Shown here in pieces: positions 34,727-44,351 of a stretch of DNA of 56,207 nucleotides. Each line of letters starts with the position of its first letter. Positions within the stretch are counted from its first letter, which is position 1. Made by a program: the position numbers and the translations under genes. Source of the DNA: an uncultured Coriobacteriaceae bacterium (GTDB lineage Bacteria > Actinomycetota > Coriobacteriia > Coriobacteriales > Coriobacteriaceae); the NCBI GenBank assembly GCA_944321435.1, contig CALULH010000013.1, positions 1 to 56,207 of the forward strand. Reading direction: 5' to 3'. A model generated the notes under the pieces. That model was not told where the DNA came from. It searched no databases and saw nothing but the letters and a program-made list of their open reading frames with translations.

Positions 34727-35632
34727 ATGGTAGAAACGCTCATCATGCAGGCCTTCAACGGCATCAGCCTAAGCTCGATCCTCTTTTTGGCGGCCATCGG
34801 CTTGGCGGTGACCTTCGGCCTCATGCACGTCATCAACATGGCCCACGGCGAGTTCATCATGATGGGCGCTTACACCGCCTACGTGGTGCAGAACGCCTTC
34901 GCGGGCCTCGGGGGCGCCTTCGGGCTTTACGTGCCGGTGGCGCTTGTCCTGAGCTTCATAGTGGCGGCGGCGCTGGGCGTGGTGGTCGAGAAGCTCATCG
35001 TGAGCCGGCTCTACGGCCGCGTGGCCGACAGCCTGCTTGTGACCTGGGGCCTCTCGCTCGTGCTCCAGCAGCTGGCGCGCAACCTCTTCGGATCGGCCAA
35101 CGTGGGCGTGGAGGTGCCGGAGTACCTGGCCGGCAGCCTCGTGATCGGCGGCGTGGCGCTGCCGTACACGCGCATCTGGATCCTCGTAATCGCGCTTGCG
35201 TGCCTGCTCGCCGTCTACCTCTTCATGTTCCGCACGCGCTTTGGGCGCACGGTGCGCGCCGTCATGCAGAACCGCCCCATGGCGGCTGCGCTCGGCGTCA
35301 ACACGCGCCGCGTGGACGCGGTCACCTTCGCCTTGGGCTCGGGCCTTGCGGGCCTTGCGGGCTGCACGCTCACCTGGATCGGCCTCGTCGGCTCCAGCCT
35401 CGGGCAGAACTACATCACCCAGGCCTTCATGACGGTGGTCGTGGGCGGCGTGGGGTCGGTCTTCGGCTCGGTCTTCGGCGCCGGGTTCATCGGCATCGGC
35501 CAGTCCATCTTCGAGTTCCTCACGGACGCCTCGATCGGTCAGGCGCTCATCTTCCTGGCGGTCATCCTGCTTCTGCAGTTCCGCCCCAAGGGCATCTTCG
35601 CGCAGAGCAGCCGCTCGCTCGAGGACGAGTAG
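34727..35632 (+). CDS. urtB: Urea ABC transporter permease UrtB
   Basis: This 301-residue permease has about eight membrane helices of the LivH type. FGLMHVINMAHGEFIMMGAY near the N-terminus and VVVGGVGSVFGSVFGAGFIG near the C-terminus are typical of UrtB. It forms the urea channel with UrtC. ATG 34727 is 10 bp after the urtA stop, with AAGGGGGCG upstream. An in-frame start at 34682 would overlap urtA and is not needed. Confidence 0.93.
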   Translation: MVETLIMQAFNGISLSSILFLAAIGLAVTFGLMHVINMAHGEFIMMGAYTAYVVQNAFAGLGGAFGLYVPVALVLSFIVAAALGVVVEKLIVSRLYGRVADSLLVTWGLSLVLQQLARNLFGSANVGVEVPEYLAGSLVIGGVALPYTRIWILVIALACLLAVYLFMFRTRFGRTVRAVMQNRPMAAALGVNTRRVDAVTFALGSGLAGLAGCTLTWIGLVGSSLGQNYITQAFMTVVVGGVGSVFGSVFGAGFIGIGQSIFEFLTDASIGQALIFLAVILLLQFRPKGIFAQSSRSLEDE

Positions 35633-35642
35633 GAGGTTTCCC

Positions 35643-36785
35643 ATGACCCTTATCCAACCGGCAAGGACGCAGCGCAACCGCCTTGTCCTCGCGGCCGTCA
35701 TCTTCGCGGCGCTCGCGGCGGCTCCGGCGCTGCTCCCCATGTTCCGCACCACCCTCATCGCCCGCTTCATGTGCTACGCCATCGTGGCCGTGGGCCTCGA
35801 CATGATCTGGGGCTACACGGGCATCATGAGCCTCGGCCACGGCGTCTACTTCGGCCTCGGCGCGTACTGCATGGCCATGTACCTTAAGCTCGCGGCGGCC
35901 GACGGCGGCATTCCCGACTTCATGCAGTGGTCCGGGTTCGACGCGCTGCCCGCCTGGTGGGCGCCGTTCGCCAACCCCGCGTTCGCCTTCGCCATGGTCG
36001 TCCTTGTGCCCGTGGCCGTGTCCGTCGTGATCGGCCTGCTCACCTTCCTGCACAACATCAAGGGCGTGTACTTCTCCATCCTGTCCCAGGCGCTCGCGCT
36101 GATCATGAGCGTGCTTCTGGTGGGCAGCCAGCAGTACACGGGCGGCTCCAACGGCCTCACGGACTTCGACACCATCCTGGGCGCCTCGCTTTCGAGCCCC
36201 GTGACCGAGGTCGCGCTTTACTACGTCACGCTCGCGGTGCTCGTCGGCGTTTTCGCGCTGTGCTTCTTCCTCGTCAACCGCCGTATCGGCAAGATCTTCA
36301 TGGCCATCCGCGACTCCGAGAACCGCGTGCGCTTTACCGGCTACAACACTGCGGTCTTCAAGGTGTTCATCTACGCGCTCTCCGCCGCGGTGGCGGGTGT
36401 CGCCGGCGCGCTTTACGTGAGCCAGGTGGGCATCATCACCCCCTCCGACGTGGGCGTTTCACCCTCCGTCCAGATGATCGTGTGGGTGGCCATCGGCGGG
36501 CGCGGCACGCTGGTGGGAGCCATCCTGGGCGCGCTTATCGCCAACGGCGTGGAAACCGCCGCCTCCGAGAGCTTCCCTGACCTGTGGAACTACCTCCTGG
36601 GGCTGGTCTGCATCGTGGTCGTGCTCTTCCTGCCGGGCGGTCTCATGGACCTGCCGCGCGTGCCCGCCCGCATCCGAGCGTGGCTCAACCGCTCCCGCTT
36701 GGGCGGCGGCGCGCGCTTATCACCCGGCGACCGCGCCCCTGCAAGTTCGGCAACCCTTTCCGGAAAGGAGGCCCGCGATGCCTGA
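35643..36785 (+). CDS. urtC: Urea ABC transporter permease UrtC
   Basis: This 380-residue LivM-type permease has about ten membrane helices. Motifs include VAVGLDMIWGYTGIMSLGHG and the ABC-contact stretch AIRDSENRVRFTGYN. AIGGRGTLVGAILGALIANG is typical of the family. AGGAGG lies just before ATG 35643. Its end overlaps the urtD start by 8 bp. Confidence 0.93.
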   Translation: MTLIQPARTQRNRLVLAAVIFAALAAAPALLPMFRTTLIARFMCYAIVAVGLDMIWGYTGIMSLGHGVYFGLGAYCMAMYLKLAAADGGIPDFMQWSGFDALPAWWAPFANPAFAFAMVVLVPVAVSVVIGLLTFLHNIKGVYFSILSQALALIMSVLLVGSQQYTGGSNGLTDFDTILGASLSSPVTEVALYYVTLAVLVGVFALCFFLVNRRIGKIFMAIRDSENRVRFTGYNTAVFKVFIYALSAAVAGVAGALYVSQVGIITPSDVGVSPSVQMIVWVAIGGRGTLVGAILGALIANGVETAASESFPDLWNYLLGLVCIVVVLFLPGGLMDLPRVPARIRAWLNRSRLGGGARLSPGDRAPASSATLSGKEARDA

Positions 36786-37563
36786 CACCGCAACCCTCGT
36801 GCGCGCCCAGGACGCCCCGGCGCTGCTCTCCATCGAGGATGTGAGCGTGGTCTTCGACGGGTTCCACGCCATCAGCCATGTTTCCACCACGGTGGGCCAG
36901 AACGAGATCCGCTTCTTCATCGGCCCCAACGGAGCCGGCAAGACCACCATCCTGGACGCCATCTGCGGCAAGAACCGCGTGGCGGGCGGCCGCATCATGT
37001 TCAAGGGGAAGTACGACCTCGCTCGCATGAAGGACTACAAGATCGCCAACCTGGGCGTCAGCCGCAAGTTCCAGGCTCCGAGCGTCTTCAACGGGATCAC
37101 CATCCTGGAGAACATGGAGCTTGCGGCGGCCAACCGCCACAGCCTCTACTCGACCACGTTCTTGAACCTCAAGGCGGACCAGCGCGACTACATCCGCTAC
37201 ATCCTCGATTTCATCGGGCTCTACGACAAGCGCTTCGACTACCCCACGCGCCTCAGCCACGGCGAGAAGCAGTGGCTGGAGATCGGCATGCTCCTGACGC
37301 AGCATCCCGACCTGCTGCTTTTGGACGAGCCGGTGGCCGGTATGAGCCGCCGCGAAACCGAGCACACCGCCGAGCTTCTGCGGCGCGTCAAGCAGGAATG
37401 CTCCGTCATCGTGGTCGAGCACGACATGCAGTTCGCCAAGGACGTGTCGGACGACGTGACGGTGTTCCACGAGGGCAAGGTTCTGGCCGAGGGCACCATG
37501 GACGAGGTGTCCCGCAACCAGACCGTGATCGACGTGTACCTGGGACGAGGGGGCGATCAGTAA
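36778..37563 (+). CDS. urtD: Urea ABC transporter ATPase UrtD
   Basis: This 261-residue ATPase has Walker A GPNGAGKTT and the UrtD/LivG-type core DFIGLYDKRFDYPTRLSHGEKQWLEIGMLL, with Walker B LLLLDEPVAGMSRRE and H-loop VVEHDMQF. The signature is LSHGEKQ, the UrtD form. GGAAAGGAGG precedes ATG 36778, inside the end of urtC. It pairs with UrtE to energise import. Confidence 0.93.
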   Translation: MPDTATLVRAQDAPALLSIEDVSVVFDGFHAISHVSTTVGQNEIRFFIGPNGAGKTTILDAICGKNRVAGGRIMFKGKYDLARMKDYKIANLGVSRKFQAPSVFNGITILENMELAAANRHSLYSTTFLNLKADQRDYIRYILDFIGLYDKRFDYPTRLSHGEKQWLEIGMLLTQHPDLLLLDEPVAGMSRRETEHTAELLRRVKQECSVIVVEHDMQFAKDVSDDVTVFHEGKVLAEGTMDEVSRNQTVIDVYLGRGGDQ

Positions 37564-38253
37564 ATGGCGCTTGAGATCACACGGCTGCTCGCCACGTACG
37601 GCGAGGGCATGGTCCTGCACGGCGTGAGCCTGTCGGCCGAGAAGGGCAGGGTGACGGCTCTCGTGGGTCGCAACGGCGCGGGCAAGACCACCGCGCTCAA
37701 GGCCCTCATGGGCCTTGTCGACACGCCCGGCGGGCAGATCGAGCTGGACGGCCGGCGCCTTGAGGGGCTGCCCGCCTACGAGCGGGCGCGCGCCGGCATC
37801 GGCTACGTGCCGCAGGGACGCGAGATCTTCCCGCAGCTCACCGTCCGCGAGAACCTGGAGCTGGGGATGGAGGCCAACCCGGAGGTGCGCGCCATTCCCG
37901 AGAGCCTCTTCGAGACGTTTCCCATCCTGCGGGAGTTTCTGGACCGCAAGGGCGGCGACCTATCCGGCGGCCAACAGCAGCAGCTGGCCATTGCCCGCGC
38001 GCTCGTGGCGCGCCCGCGCGTGCTGGTGCTGGACGAGCCCACCGAGGGCATCCAGCCGTCGGTGGTGTCCGAGATCGGGCGCGTGCTGACGCGCCTCAAG
38101 CAGGACGTGGCGGTGCTCTTGGTGGAGCAGTACCTGGAGTTCGCGCTGGACATTGCCGACGACGTGTACGTGATCGAGAAGGGCGAGATCGTGCAGCACG
38201 GCGACCCGGACTCGCTTGACCAGGAGGCGCTCAAGCAGGCAATGGCGCTGTAA
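37564..38253 (+). CDS. urtE: Urea ABC transporter ATPase UrtE
   Basis: This 229-residue ATPase has Walker A GRNGAGKTTALKAL, the LivF-type motif GIGYVPQGREIFPQLTVREN, signature LSGGQQQQLAIARAL and Walker B VLVLDEPTEGIQPSVV. Its ATG directly follows the urtD stop codon, so translation is probably coupled. It closes the transporter operon, and the 21-bp-periodic repeat array follows before ureA. Confidence 0.93.
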   Translation: MALEITRLLATYGEGMVLHGVSLSAEKGRVTALVGRNGAGKTTALKALMGLVDTPGGQIELDGRRLEGLPAYERARAGIGYVPQGREIFPQLTVRENLELGMEANPEVRAIPESLFETFPILREFLDRKGGDLSGGQQQQLAIARALVARPRVLVLDEPTEGIQPSVVSEIGRVLTRLKQDVAVLLVEQYLEFALDIADDVYVIEKGEIVQHGDPDSLDQEALKQAMAL

Positions 38254-38262
38254 CGGCGCGCC

Positions 38263-38500
38263 GTTGGGTGCGCCCCGGCGCGGTTTGGTGTGGCCTGCGT
38301 TCTGTTCGGTGTGGCCTGCGTTGCGTTTGGTGTGGTCCCGTTTCGGTTTGGTGTGGCTCGCACTCCGTTTGGTGTGGTCCGTGCGAGAAAAACACCAGGT
38401 AAGTGCCTATGCGACCGGCACTAAGCCACACCAAACCGGAAACGAGCCACACCAAACGGGTTCAGGCCCGTACCCAACCGGGTGGGGACCGTACCCAACG
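38263..38500 (+). repeat. 21-bp-periodic array of TTTGGTGTGG-type units before ureA
   Basis: Five forward units start at exactly 38284, 38305, 38326, 38347 and 38368, each a near-copy of TTTGGTGTGG; a weaker sixth lies at 38263. The orientation then flips. CACCAAAC-type units follow at 38429, 38450, 38471 and 38492, again 21 bp apart (the last two are the TACCCAAC variant). The two halves can pair into a long imperfect hairpin centred near 38400. No gene is present here. Confidence 0.85.
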
Positions 38501-38529
38501 GCGGGGGATTTTCGCAAAGGAGGACGACG

Positions 38530-38844
38530 ATGCATCTGACCGAACGCGACCAGGAGAAGCTCATGCTCCACCTGGCGGGCCAACTCGCGCGCGAGCGGCG
38601 CGGGCGGGGCCTCAAGCTCAACTACCCCGAGGCGGTGGCGCTCATCAGCTCCGAGCTCATGGAGCGCGCCCGCGATGGACGGGACGTGGCGGCCCTCATG
38701 AGCGAGGGCCGCGAGATCCTCACGGCGGACGACGTCATGGACGGCGTGGCCGGCATGGTGCGCGAGGTGCAGGTGGAGTGCACCTTTCCCGACGGCACCA
38801 AGCTCGTGACCGTGCACGACCCCATTCAGGAGGTGGCTTCATGA
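38530..38844 (+). CDS. ureA: Urease gamma subunit
   Basis: This 104-residue protein matches the UreA family from [20 protein letters not shown] through [23 protein letters not shown] to TVHDPIQEV. It is a structural subunit of urease. ATG 38530 follows AAAGGAGG. It overlaps ureB by 4 bp (ATGA). Length is normal (about 100). Confidence 0.96.
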   Translation: MHLTERDQEKLMLHLAGQLARERRGRGLKLNYPEAVALISSELMERARDGRDVAALMSEGREILTADDVMDGVAGMVREVQVECTFPDGTKLVTVHDPIQEVAS

Positions 38845-39404
38845 GGGTGGGCGAGGTGATCTGCGCTCCGGGCAGCGTAGAGCTCAACGCGGGGCGTCCC
38901 GTGGCGGAGCTCGACGTTGCCAACGTGGGCGACCGTCCGGTGCAGGTGGGCTCGCACCTGCATTTCTTCGAGGCCAACCGCTGCCTCTCCTTCGATCGGG
39001 CGGCGGCGTTCGGCTACCGGCTGGACGTGCCGTCGGGCACCTCGGTGCGCTTCGAGCCGGGCGAGGTCAAGCGCGTGCGCCTGGTGGCGCTGGCGGGCGC
39101 GCGGCGCGTCCTCGGGCTGAACGGGCTCACGCAGGGCCCGCTCGACGCGCCGGGCGCCGCCGCAGCGGCGCTCGACCAGGCGGGACAGCGCGGGTTTCTC
39201 GCCTACGCGCCGGGCGTGGCCGTGGGTTTCGACGGCAAGCGCTATGCCCTGGGCGGCGCGGATCGCGTGGGCGAGAAGGACGGCGCGCCCGCGGGTGCGG
39301 CGGGCGCGCAGGGGGACGCCGCGGCAGGTGCCGGCACGCGCTTCTCGCCCAAGGAGGACGGCACGGCGCCCGCGGGCGCTGCAGGGCGCGGGGAGGGGAG
39401 GTAG
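38841..39404 (+). CDS. ureB: Urease beta subunit with long C-terminal extension
   Basis: The first ~103 residues match Ure[54 protein letters not shown] and [14 protein letters not shown]. After that the protein has an extra ~84 residues rich in Ala and Gly. Most UreB proteins end near residue 105-135, so the tail is unusual and probably disordered. ATG 38841 overlaps ureA. The frame continues without a stop to TAG 39402-39404, only 3 bp before ureC. Confidence 0.92.
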   Translation: MRVGEVICAPGSVELNAGRPVAELDVANVGDRPVQVGSHLHFFEANRCLSFDRAAAFGYRLDVPSGTSVRFEPGEVKRVRLVALAGARRVLGLNGLTQGPLDAPGAAAAALDQAGQRGFLAYAPGVAVGFDGKRYALGGADRVGEKDGAPAGAAGAQGDAAAGAGTRFSPKEDGTAPAGAAGRGEGR

Positions 39405-39407
39405 CCC

Positions 39408-41129
39408 ATGGCGATAAGCATCACGCGCGAGGCGTACGCCTCCATGTACGGTCCCACCACGGGCGACAAGGTCCGCCTTGCCGACACCGACCTGGTCATC
39501 GAGGTCGAGCGCGACCTGACGGTCTACGGGGACGAGGCCAAGTTCGGCGGCGGCAAGACCCTGCGCGACGGCATGGGCCAATCCGTCGCGACGACCTCCG
39601 CCGACGGGGACCTGGACCTGGTCATCACCAACGCGCTCATCTTGGACTACACCGGCATCTACAAGGCGGACATCGGCGTCAAGGACGGCCTCATTGCCGG
39701 CATCGGGCACGCGGGCAACCCCGACGTCATGGCCGGCGTCACCCCGGGCATGCGCATAGGGGCCTCAACCGAGGCGCTGGCCGGCGAGGGCCTCATCGTC
39801 ACGGCGGGCGGCGTGGACACGCACATCCACTTCATCAGCCCCACACAGGTGGGCTGCGCGCTTATGAGCGGCGTCACCACCATGATCGGTGGCGGCACGG
39901 GGCCGGCCGACGGCACCAACGCCGTGACCTCGACGCCCGGCCCCTGGAACCTGTCCCAGATGCTCCGCGCGGCTGAGGGCTATCCCGTCAACCTGGGCTT
40001 TTTGGGCAAGGGCAACTGCTCGGTCTACGCGCCGCTGGCCGAGCAGATCGAGGCCGGAGCCATCGGCCTCAAGGTGCACGAGGACTGGGGCGCCACGCCG
40101 GCGGCCATCAACGAGGCGCTGACCGTGGCCGACGACTACGACGTGCAGGTGGCCATCCACACCGATACCTTGAACGAGTGCGGTTGCGTCGAGGACACGG
40201 TGGCCGCCATCGGCGGGCGCACCATCCACACCTACCACACCGAGGGCGCGGGCGGCGGCCACGCGCCGGACATCATGCGCATCGCCGGCGAGCCCAACGT
40301 GCTGCCGAGCTCCACCAACCCAACCATGCCCTTCTCGGTCAACACGCTTGACGAGCACCTGGACATGCTGATGGTCTGCCATCACCTCGACAGCCGGATT
40401 CCCGAGGACGTGGCGTTTGCCGACAGCCGCATCCGCCCCGAGACCATAGCGGCCGAGGACGTGATGCACGACCTGGGGGTGTTCTCCATGATGAGCTCGG
40501 ACAGCCAGGCCATGGGGCGTGTGGGCGAGGTCGTTACCCGCACGTGGCAGACGGCAAGCAAGATGCGCGCGCAGCGCGGCCCCTTGCCCGAGGACGAGGG
40601 CCGGGGCAACGACAACTTCCGCGCGCGGCGCTACGTGGCCAAGTACACCATCAACCCGGCCGTGGCGCACGGCATCAGCCGCTACGTGGGCTCCGTCGAG
40701 GTGGGCAAGCTCGCTGATCTGGTGCTGTGGGACCCGCGCTTCTTCGGCGTGGCGCCGGAGATCGTGGTGAAGGGCGGCTTCATCTGCGCCGCGCGCATGG
40801 GCGATGCCAATGCGTCCATCCCCACCACGCAGCCGGTGATGATGCGGCCCATGTTCGGGTCCGACGGCCTGGCGCGTGCCGAGACCTGCCTGACCTTCAT
40901 GTCCCAGGCGGCGGTGGCAGCGGGCGTGGGCGAGAAGCTCGGGCTCAGGCGCCGCGTGGCCGCCGTGGGCGGGTGCCGTGGGATCGGCAAGGCGGATATG
41001 CGCCTCAACGACCGCGCGCCGGTGATCGCCGTGGACCCGGAGACCTACGCGGTCACGGTCGACGGCGAGCCGGTGAGCTGCGAGCCCGCAGAGCGGCTGC
41101 CGTTGGCGCAGCTCTATCGGCTGTTCTAG
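39408..41129 (+). CDS. ureC: Urease alpha subunit (catalytic)
   Basis: This 573-residue subunit holds the dinickel site that hydrolyses urea to ammonia and carbamate. The ligands are at the expected places: His139 and His141 ([10 protein letters not shown]), carbamylated Lys222 ([10 protein letters not shown]), IHTDTLNE and GAGGGHAPD, and the flap cysteine Cys324 (MVCHHLD). The Asp ligand region is [13 protein letters not shown]. Numbering is offset by five from the Klebsiella enzyme (His134, His136, Lys217, Cys319), so the core is intact. GGGGAGG precedes ATG 39408. Confidence 0.97.
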   Translation: MAISITREAYASMYGPTTGDKVRLADTDLVIEVERDLTVYGDEAKFGGGKTLRDGMGQSVATTSADGDLDLVITNALILDYTGIYKADIGVKDGLIAGIGHAGNPDVMAGVTPGMRIGASTEALAGEGLIVTAGGVDTHIHFISPTQVGCALMSGVTTMIGGGTGPADGTNAVTSTPGPWNLSQMLRAAEGYPVNLGFLGKGNCSVYAPLAEQIEAGAIGLKVHEDWGATPAAINEALTVADDYDVQVAIHTDTLNECGCVEDTVAAIGGRTIHTYHTEGAGGGHAPDIMRIAGEPNVLPSSTNPTMPFSVNTLDEHLDMLMVCHHLDSRIPEDVAFADSRIRPETIAAEDVMHDLGVFSMMSSDSQAMGRVGEVVTRTWQTASKMRAQRGPLPEDEGRGNDNFRARRYVAKYTINPAVAHGISRYVGSVEVGKLADLVLWDPRFFGVAPEIVVKGGFICAARMGDANASIPTTQPVMMRPMFGSDGLARAETCLTFMSQAAVAAGVGEKLGLRRRVAAVGGCRGIGKADMRLNDRAPVIAVDPETYAVTVDGEPVSCEPAERLPLAQLYRLF

Positions 41130-41171
41130 GGCGACTTTGGAGGCCCGGGGCGCCGGCGCGCCCGGGGCGGT

Positions 41172-41202
41172 GGCCCCGCCGCGCAGGTTGCGCGGCGGGG
41201 CC
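41172..41202 (+). promoter_or_regulatory. 13-bp-stem hairpin between ureC and ureE
   Basis: GGCCCCGCCGCGC pairs perfectly with GCGCGGCGGGGCC around loop AGGTT. Another GC-rich palindromic stretch lies just before it (CCGGGGCGCCGGCGCGCCCGGG-like). No T-run follows. It is placed to protect the structural-gene mRNA or to reduce transcription into ureEFGD. Confidence 0.65.
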
Positions 41203-41259
41203 GGATGGACGATGCGCGGGGCCGCCGGTGGCGCGCGGCCCGCGGGAGGAGGCGGCCAC

Positions 41260-41841
41260 ATGATCTGCGAGAAGGTATACGGGTCGATACGCGACGAGGG
41301 CGTGCACGCGCGGTTGGCTGCGCGGCTCGGGGGCTACGTGGTCGAGGACGTGCCGTTCACCTGGGACGAGGCGCATAAGCGCGTGCAACGCAAGGTGGGC
41401 TCCGAGGGCACCGAGGTGGGGATACGCCTTGACGAGGAGACGCAGCGCCGCGGTATCCGCGACAACGACGTGCTGGGCGTGGACGGAGCGACGCAGCACG
41501 TGCTGGTAGCGCGCATCACGCCCGAGGACGCCGCCCTGGTGGCGGTCGAGAACGCGGACCCGCTCACGGTGGCCCGCGTGGCCTGGGAGGTGGGCAACAC
41601 CCACACGCCGCTCTTTGCGGGTCCCGGGCCGGGCGCCTTCGCGTTTCCGCTCAACGAGCCGCTCCGAGCCGCGCTCGACCTCATCCCCGGGGTGACGGCG
41701 CAGGTGGGGCGCGCCGTGCTCGACCCAGGGCGGATCGTCTCCTCGGGCGGTGCGGGGCACGGGCACGGACACGATGCCGGGCCGGGGCACCGCTGCGGGC
41801 ACGCGCACGGCCCCGACGCTGCCGGGCGCGGGGAGGCGTAG
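41260..41841 (+). CDS. ureE: Urease accessory protein UreE (nickel chaperone)
   Basis: This 193-residue protein matches UreE: an N-terminal domain, then GVDGATQHVLVARITPEDAA and the conserved nickel-site region VAWEVGNTHTPLF. The last 35 residues are His/Gly-rich (GHGHGHDAGPGHRCGHAHG), the nickel-storing tail seen in many UreE proteins. It would pass nickel to UreG. ATG 41260 has GGAGGAGG upstream; a longer frame starts at 41137 but overlaps the hairpin and lacks support. ureF begins at the next base after its stop. Confidence 0.92.
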   Translation: MICEKVYGSIRDEGVHARLAARLGGYVVEDVPFTWDEAHKRVQRKVGSEGTEVGIRLDEETQRRGIRDNDVLGVDGATQHVLVARITPEDAALVAVENADPLTVARVAWEVGNTHTPLFAGPGPGAFAFPLNEPLRAALDLIPGVTAQVGRAVLDPGRIVSSGGAGHGHGHDAGPGHRCGHAHGPDAAGRGEA

Positions 41842-42615
41842 GTGGACGCCGCGGCCGAGCTTCTGCTCATGCAGGTCACGGACCCAACGTTCCCCATCGG
41901 CGCGTACGCTCATTCCTTCGGCCTTGAGACCTACGTGCAGCGCGGCGCCGTGGCGGATGCCGCCGCTGCCGAGGCGTATGTGGCGCGCCAGATAGCGGGG
42001 CCGCTGTGCTACACCGAGCTTGTGGGGATGCGGCTGGCGTTCGAGCGTGCGCAGGAGTCCGACATGGCGGGGCTTGCGCATTTGGAGGCGCTGCTCGCGG
42101 CGTACAAGGCCCCTGCCGAGCTGCGGGATGCCTCGCGCAAGCTGGCGGCGCGCTTCTGCCGCACCGCCGCGCCCCTGCTCGCGGATTCCGCCGAGCCGGC
42201 GGATAAGCCCGATCGCGCGGCGGGGGTCCCCGCGCCCATCGCGCTCGCGGCCGGGGGCCGCCCGACGCCCCTTGCCGGCGCCGCCGGTTTTGCCGCCTAC
42301 GTGGCCGCTGCCCCCGCGCATATGCTCAACAGCGCGTACGGCGCCTTTGCCTGTGCGGCGGGCATCGGGATCAGGTCGCTCATGCGCCGCTACCTCTACG
42401 CGCAGGTGTCGGCGATGGTCACCACCTGCGTGAAGGCGGTGCCCCTGAGCCAGACGGCCGGCCAGCGGATCCTGCGCGGAAGCTACGCGGCGCAGGCGGC
42501 CGCCGTTGACCGCGCGCTCACGGCGCCGGCGCGCGACCTCGGCCGTGCCGCGCCCGGCTTCGACGTGCGGGCCATAGAGCACGAGGCGCTCTACACGCGT
42601 CTCTTCATGAGCTGA
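41842..42615 (+). CDS. ureF: Urease accessory protein UreF
   Basis: This 257-residue helical protein has the UreF pattern LLMQVTDPTFPIGAYAHSFGLE at its start and VSAMVTTCVKAVPLSQTAGQ later. It helps UreG hydrolyse GTP during nickel insertion. The GTG start at 41842 directly follows the ureE TAG, with GGGGAGG in front. A Pro/Ala/Gly-rich stretch near residues 115-145 is longer than in most relatives. Confidence 0.9.
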   Translation: MDAAAELLLMQVTDPTFPIGAYAHSFGLETYVQRGAVADAAAAEAYVARQIAGPLCYTELVGMRLAFERAQESDMAGLAHLEALLAAYKAPAELRDASRKLAARFCRTAAPLLADSAEPADKPDRAAGVPAPIALAAGGRPTPLAGAAGFAAYVAAAPAHMLNSAYGAFACAAGIGIRSLMRRYLYAQVSAMVTTCVKAVPLSQTAGQRILRGSYAAQAAAVDRALTAPARDLGRAAPGFDVRAIEHEALYTRLFMS

Positions 42616-42672
42616 CGCGCCATCCGTTCCGTTTTCCTCAGCAACGTTTTCCCTCAGCAAAGGAGCTCTCCT

Positions 42673-43287
42673 ATGTCCTACGTTCGCATCGGCGTGGCGG
42701 GTCCGGTCGGTTCGGGCAAAACCGCGCTTATCGAGGCGCTGACCCGGCGCATGGCCGACTGCTACAGCATCGGCGTGGTCACCAACGACATCTACACCAA
42801 GGAAGATGCCGAGTTTCTCGCCAAGAACTCCGTGCTGCCGCTCGACCGCATAGCGGGCGTCGAGACCGGCGGCTGCCCGCATACGGCCATCCGCGAGGAC
42901 GCCAGCATGAACCTTGAGGCCGTGGAGCGGATGGTCGCCTTGCACCCGGATATCGAGATCATGTTCATCGAAAGCGGCGGCGACAACCTGTCGGCGACCT
43001 TCTCGCCGGAGCTGGCCGACGCCACCATCTTCGTGATCGACGTCTCGGAGGGCGACAAGATCCCGCGCAAGGGCGGCCCGGGCATCACGCGGAGCGACCT
43101 TCTGGTCATCAACAAGGTCGACCTGGCCCCGTACGTGGGCGCGAGCCTGGAGGTCATGGACCGCGACGCGCGGCGCATGCGCGGCACGCGGCCGTTTGTG
43201 TTCACCAACATCCGGGAGGGTGCGGGCGTGGACGCCGTTGAGGCGTGGATCCGCGCAAACGTGCTGCTTGAGGGGTTGAGCGCGTGA
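42673..43287 (+). CDS. ureG: Urease accessory GTPase UreG
   Basis: This 204-residue SIMIBI GTPase has P-loop [29 protein letters not shown], the metal motif [14 protein letters not shown] (CPH) and the G4 motif NKVDLAP. It drives GTP-dependent nickel loading of urease. AAAGGAG precedes ATG 42673. It overlaps the ureD start by 4 bp. Confidence 0.96.
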   Translation: MSYVRIGVAGPVGSGKTALIEALTRRMADCYSIGVVTNDIYTKEDAEFLAKNSVLPLDRIAGVETGGCPHTAIREDASMNLEAVERMVALHPDIEIMFIESGGDNLSATFSPELADATIFVIDVSEGDKIPRKGGPGITRSDLLVINKVDLAPYVGASLEVMDRDARRMRGTRPFVFTNIREGAGVDAVEAWIRANVLLEGLSA

Positions 43288-44264
43288 CCGGGTCCGCAGG
43301 GGCGCATGGCGCGCCCAACCGCTACGGCCGCACGTCGCGTCTGGAGCTCGAGGCGGCGCTCGGCGCCGGCGGCCGCACGGTTTTGGCGCGCGCGTACGCC
43401 ACGCAGCCCTTTCGGGTCATGAAGCCGTTCGAGGACCCGCGCAGCCCGACGTTTGCGCAGGTCATCGCCATGAGCTCGTCGGCGGGCCTCATGGAGGGCG
43501 ATGCGCAGCGCCTGGGCGTCGCCGTGGGCGCGGGCGCGGCGCTTTCCGTGCGGGCGCAGGCGTTCGAGAAGGTCCACCGCATGGACGGCGCCGGCTGGGC
43601 CGCGCGCGCGACGGAGCTCGCGGTGGCGCCGGGCGGTCGCCTGCGCTTTCTCCAGCAGCCGGTGATCCCGTATGCGGGGTCCCGCTTTACGGGGGATACG
43701 GTCGTCGAGCTGGCGGATGCTACCGCCGGCGTTGCCTACGGCGAGGTCATCGCGTGCGGTCGCGCGGCGGCGGGGGAACGCTTCGCGTTCAGCTCCTTCG
43801 CCAACCGCGTGCTCGTCACGGTGGCCGGCGAGCCTGCGTTCGCCGACAACCTGGTGCTGGACCCCGGGGCGGGCGACGTGGCGGGGCTCGGCATGTTCGA
43901 GGGCTTTGCGCATATGGGGAGCCTCGTGGTGCTGGCGCCCGATCTTTCCGCGGAGCGTTTCGAAGCGGCGCGTTCCGCCCTCCGCGCACTCACCGACCCT
44001 GACGAGGGGGCTGTGGCGTGGGATGACGCTCCAGCCGGCTTCTTTGGCGCGCGGGATTTGGCCGCACGGGATTTGGATGCGCGGGGCTTCAGCGCGCAGG
44101 GCGAGCTGGCCGCTTCCTTTGTCCCGGGAGGCGCGCTGATCGGGGGCATCACGCATCTGGGCGAGGTGGCCGGCGCCACGGGCTGGGCCGTGCGCCTCTT
44201 GGGGGACCGCGCCCAAGATCTGCAGCGCGCTCTCGATCTTGTCGCCCATCTGGCCGGTTTCTAA
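43284..44264 (+). CDS. ureD: Urease accessory protein UreD (UreH)
   Basis: This 326-residue protein matches Ure[18 protein letters not shown] near the start, [20 protein letters not shown] and [16 protein letters not shown] in the middle. It forms the UreDFG scaffold that carries nickel to the apo-urease. The start is GTG 43284, overlapping the ureG stop. A stretch with repeated ARDLxAR ([12 protein letters not shown], about residues 255-275) is low-complexity. It is the last gene of the urease operon. Confidence 0.9.
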   Translation: MTGSAGAHGAPNRYGRTSRLELEAALGAGGRTVLARAYATQPFRVMKPFEDPRSPTFAQVIAMSSSAGLMEGDAQRLGVAVGAGAALSVRAQAFEKVHRMDGAGWAARATELAVAPGGRLRFLQQPVIPYAGSRFTGDTVVELADATAGVAYGEVIACGRAAAGERFAFSSFANRVLVTVAGEPAFADNLVLDPGAGDVAGLGMFEGFAHMGSLVVLAPDLSAERFEAARSALRALTDPDEGAVAWDDAPAGFFGARDLAARDLDARGFSAQGELAASFVPGGALIGGITHLGEVAGATGWAVRLLGDRAQDLQRALDLVAHLAGF

Positions 44265-44351
44265 CCCGCCCTTCTCTCGCCGTCCCGCCTTCAGCGTTCC
44301 GCTCTTGCCGTCCCGACCCCGGCTCGTTTTTTCTCGCCTTGCGCAAGGCGC

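Noticed and set aside
38263..38500. CRISPR array
   Set aside because: Units are about 10 bp with about 11 bp between, they flip orientation, and there is no cas gene; CRISPR repeats and spacers are each roughly 25-40 bp.
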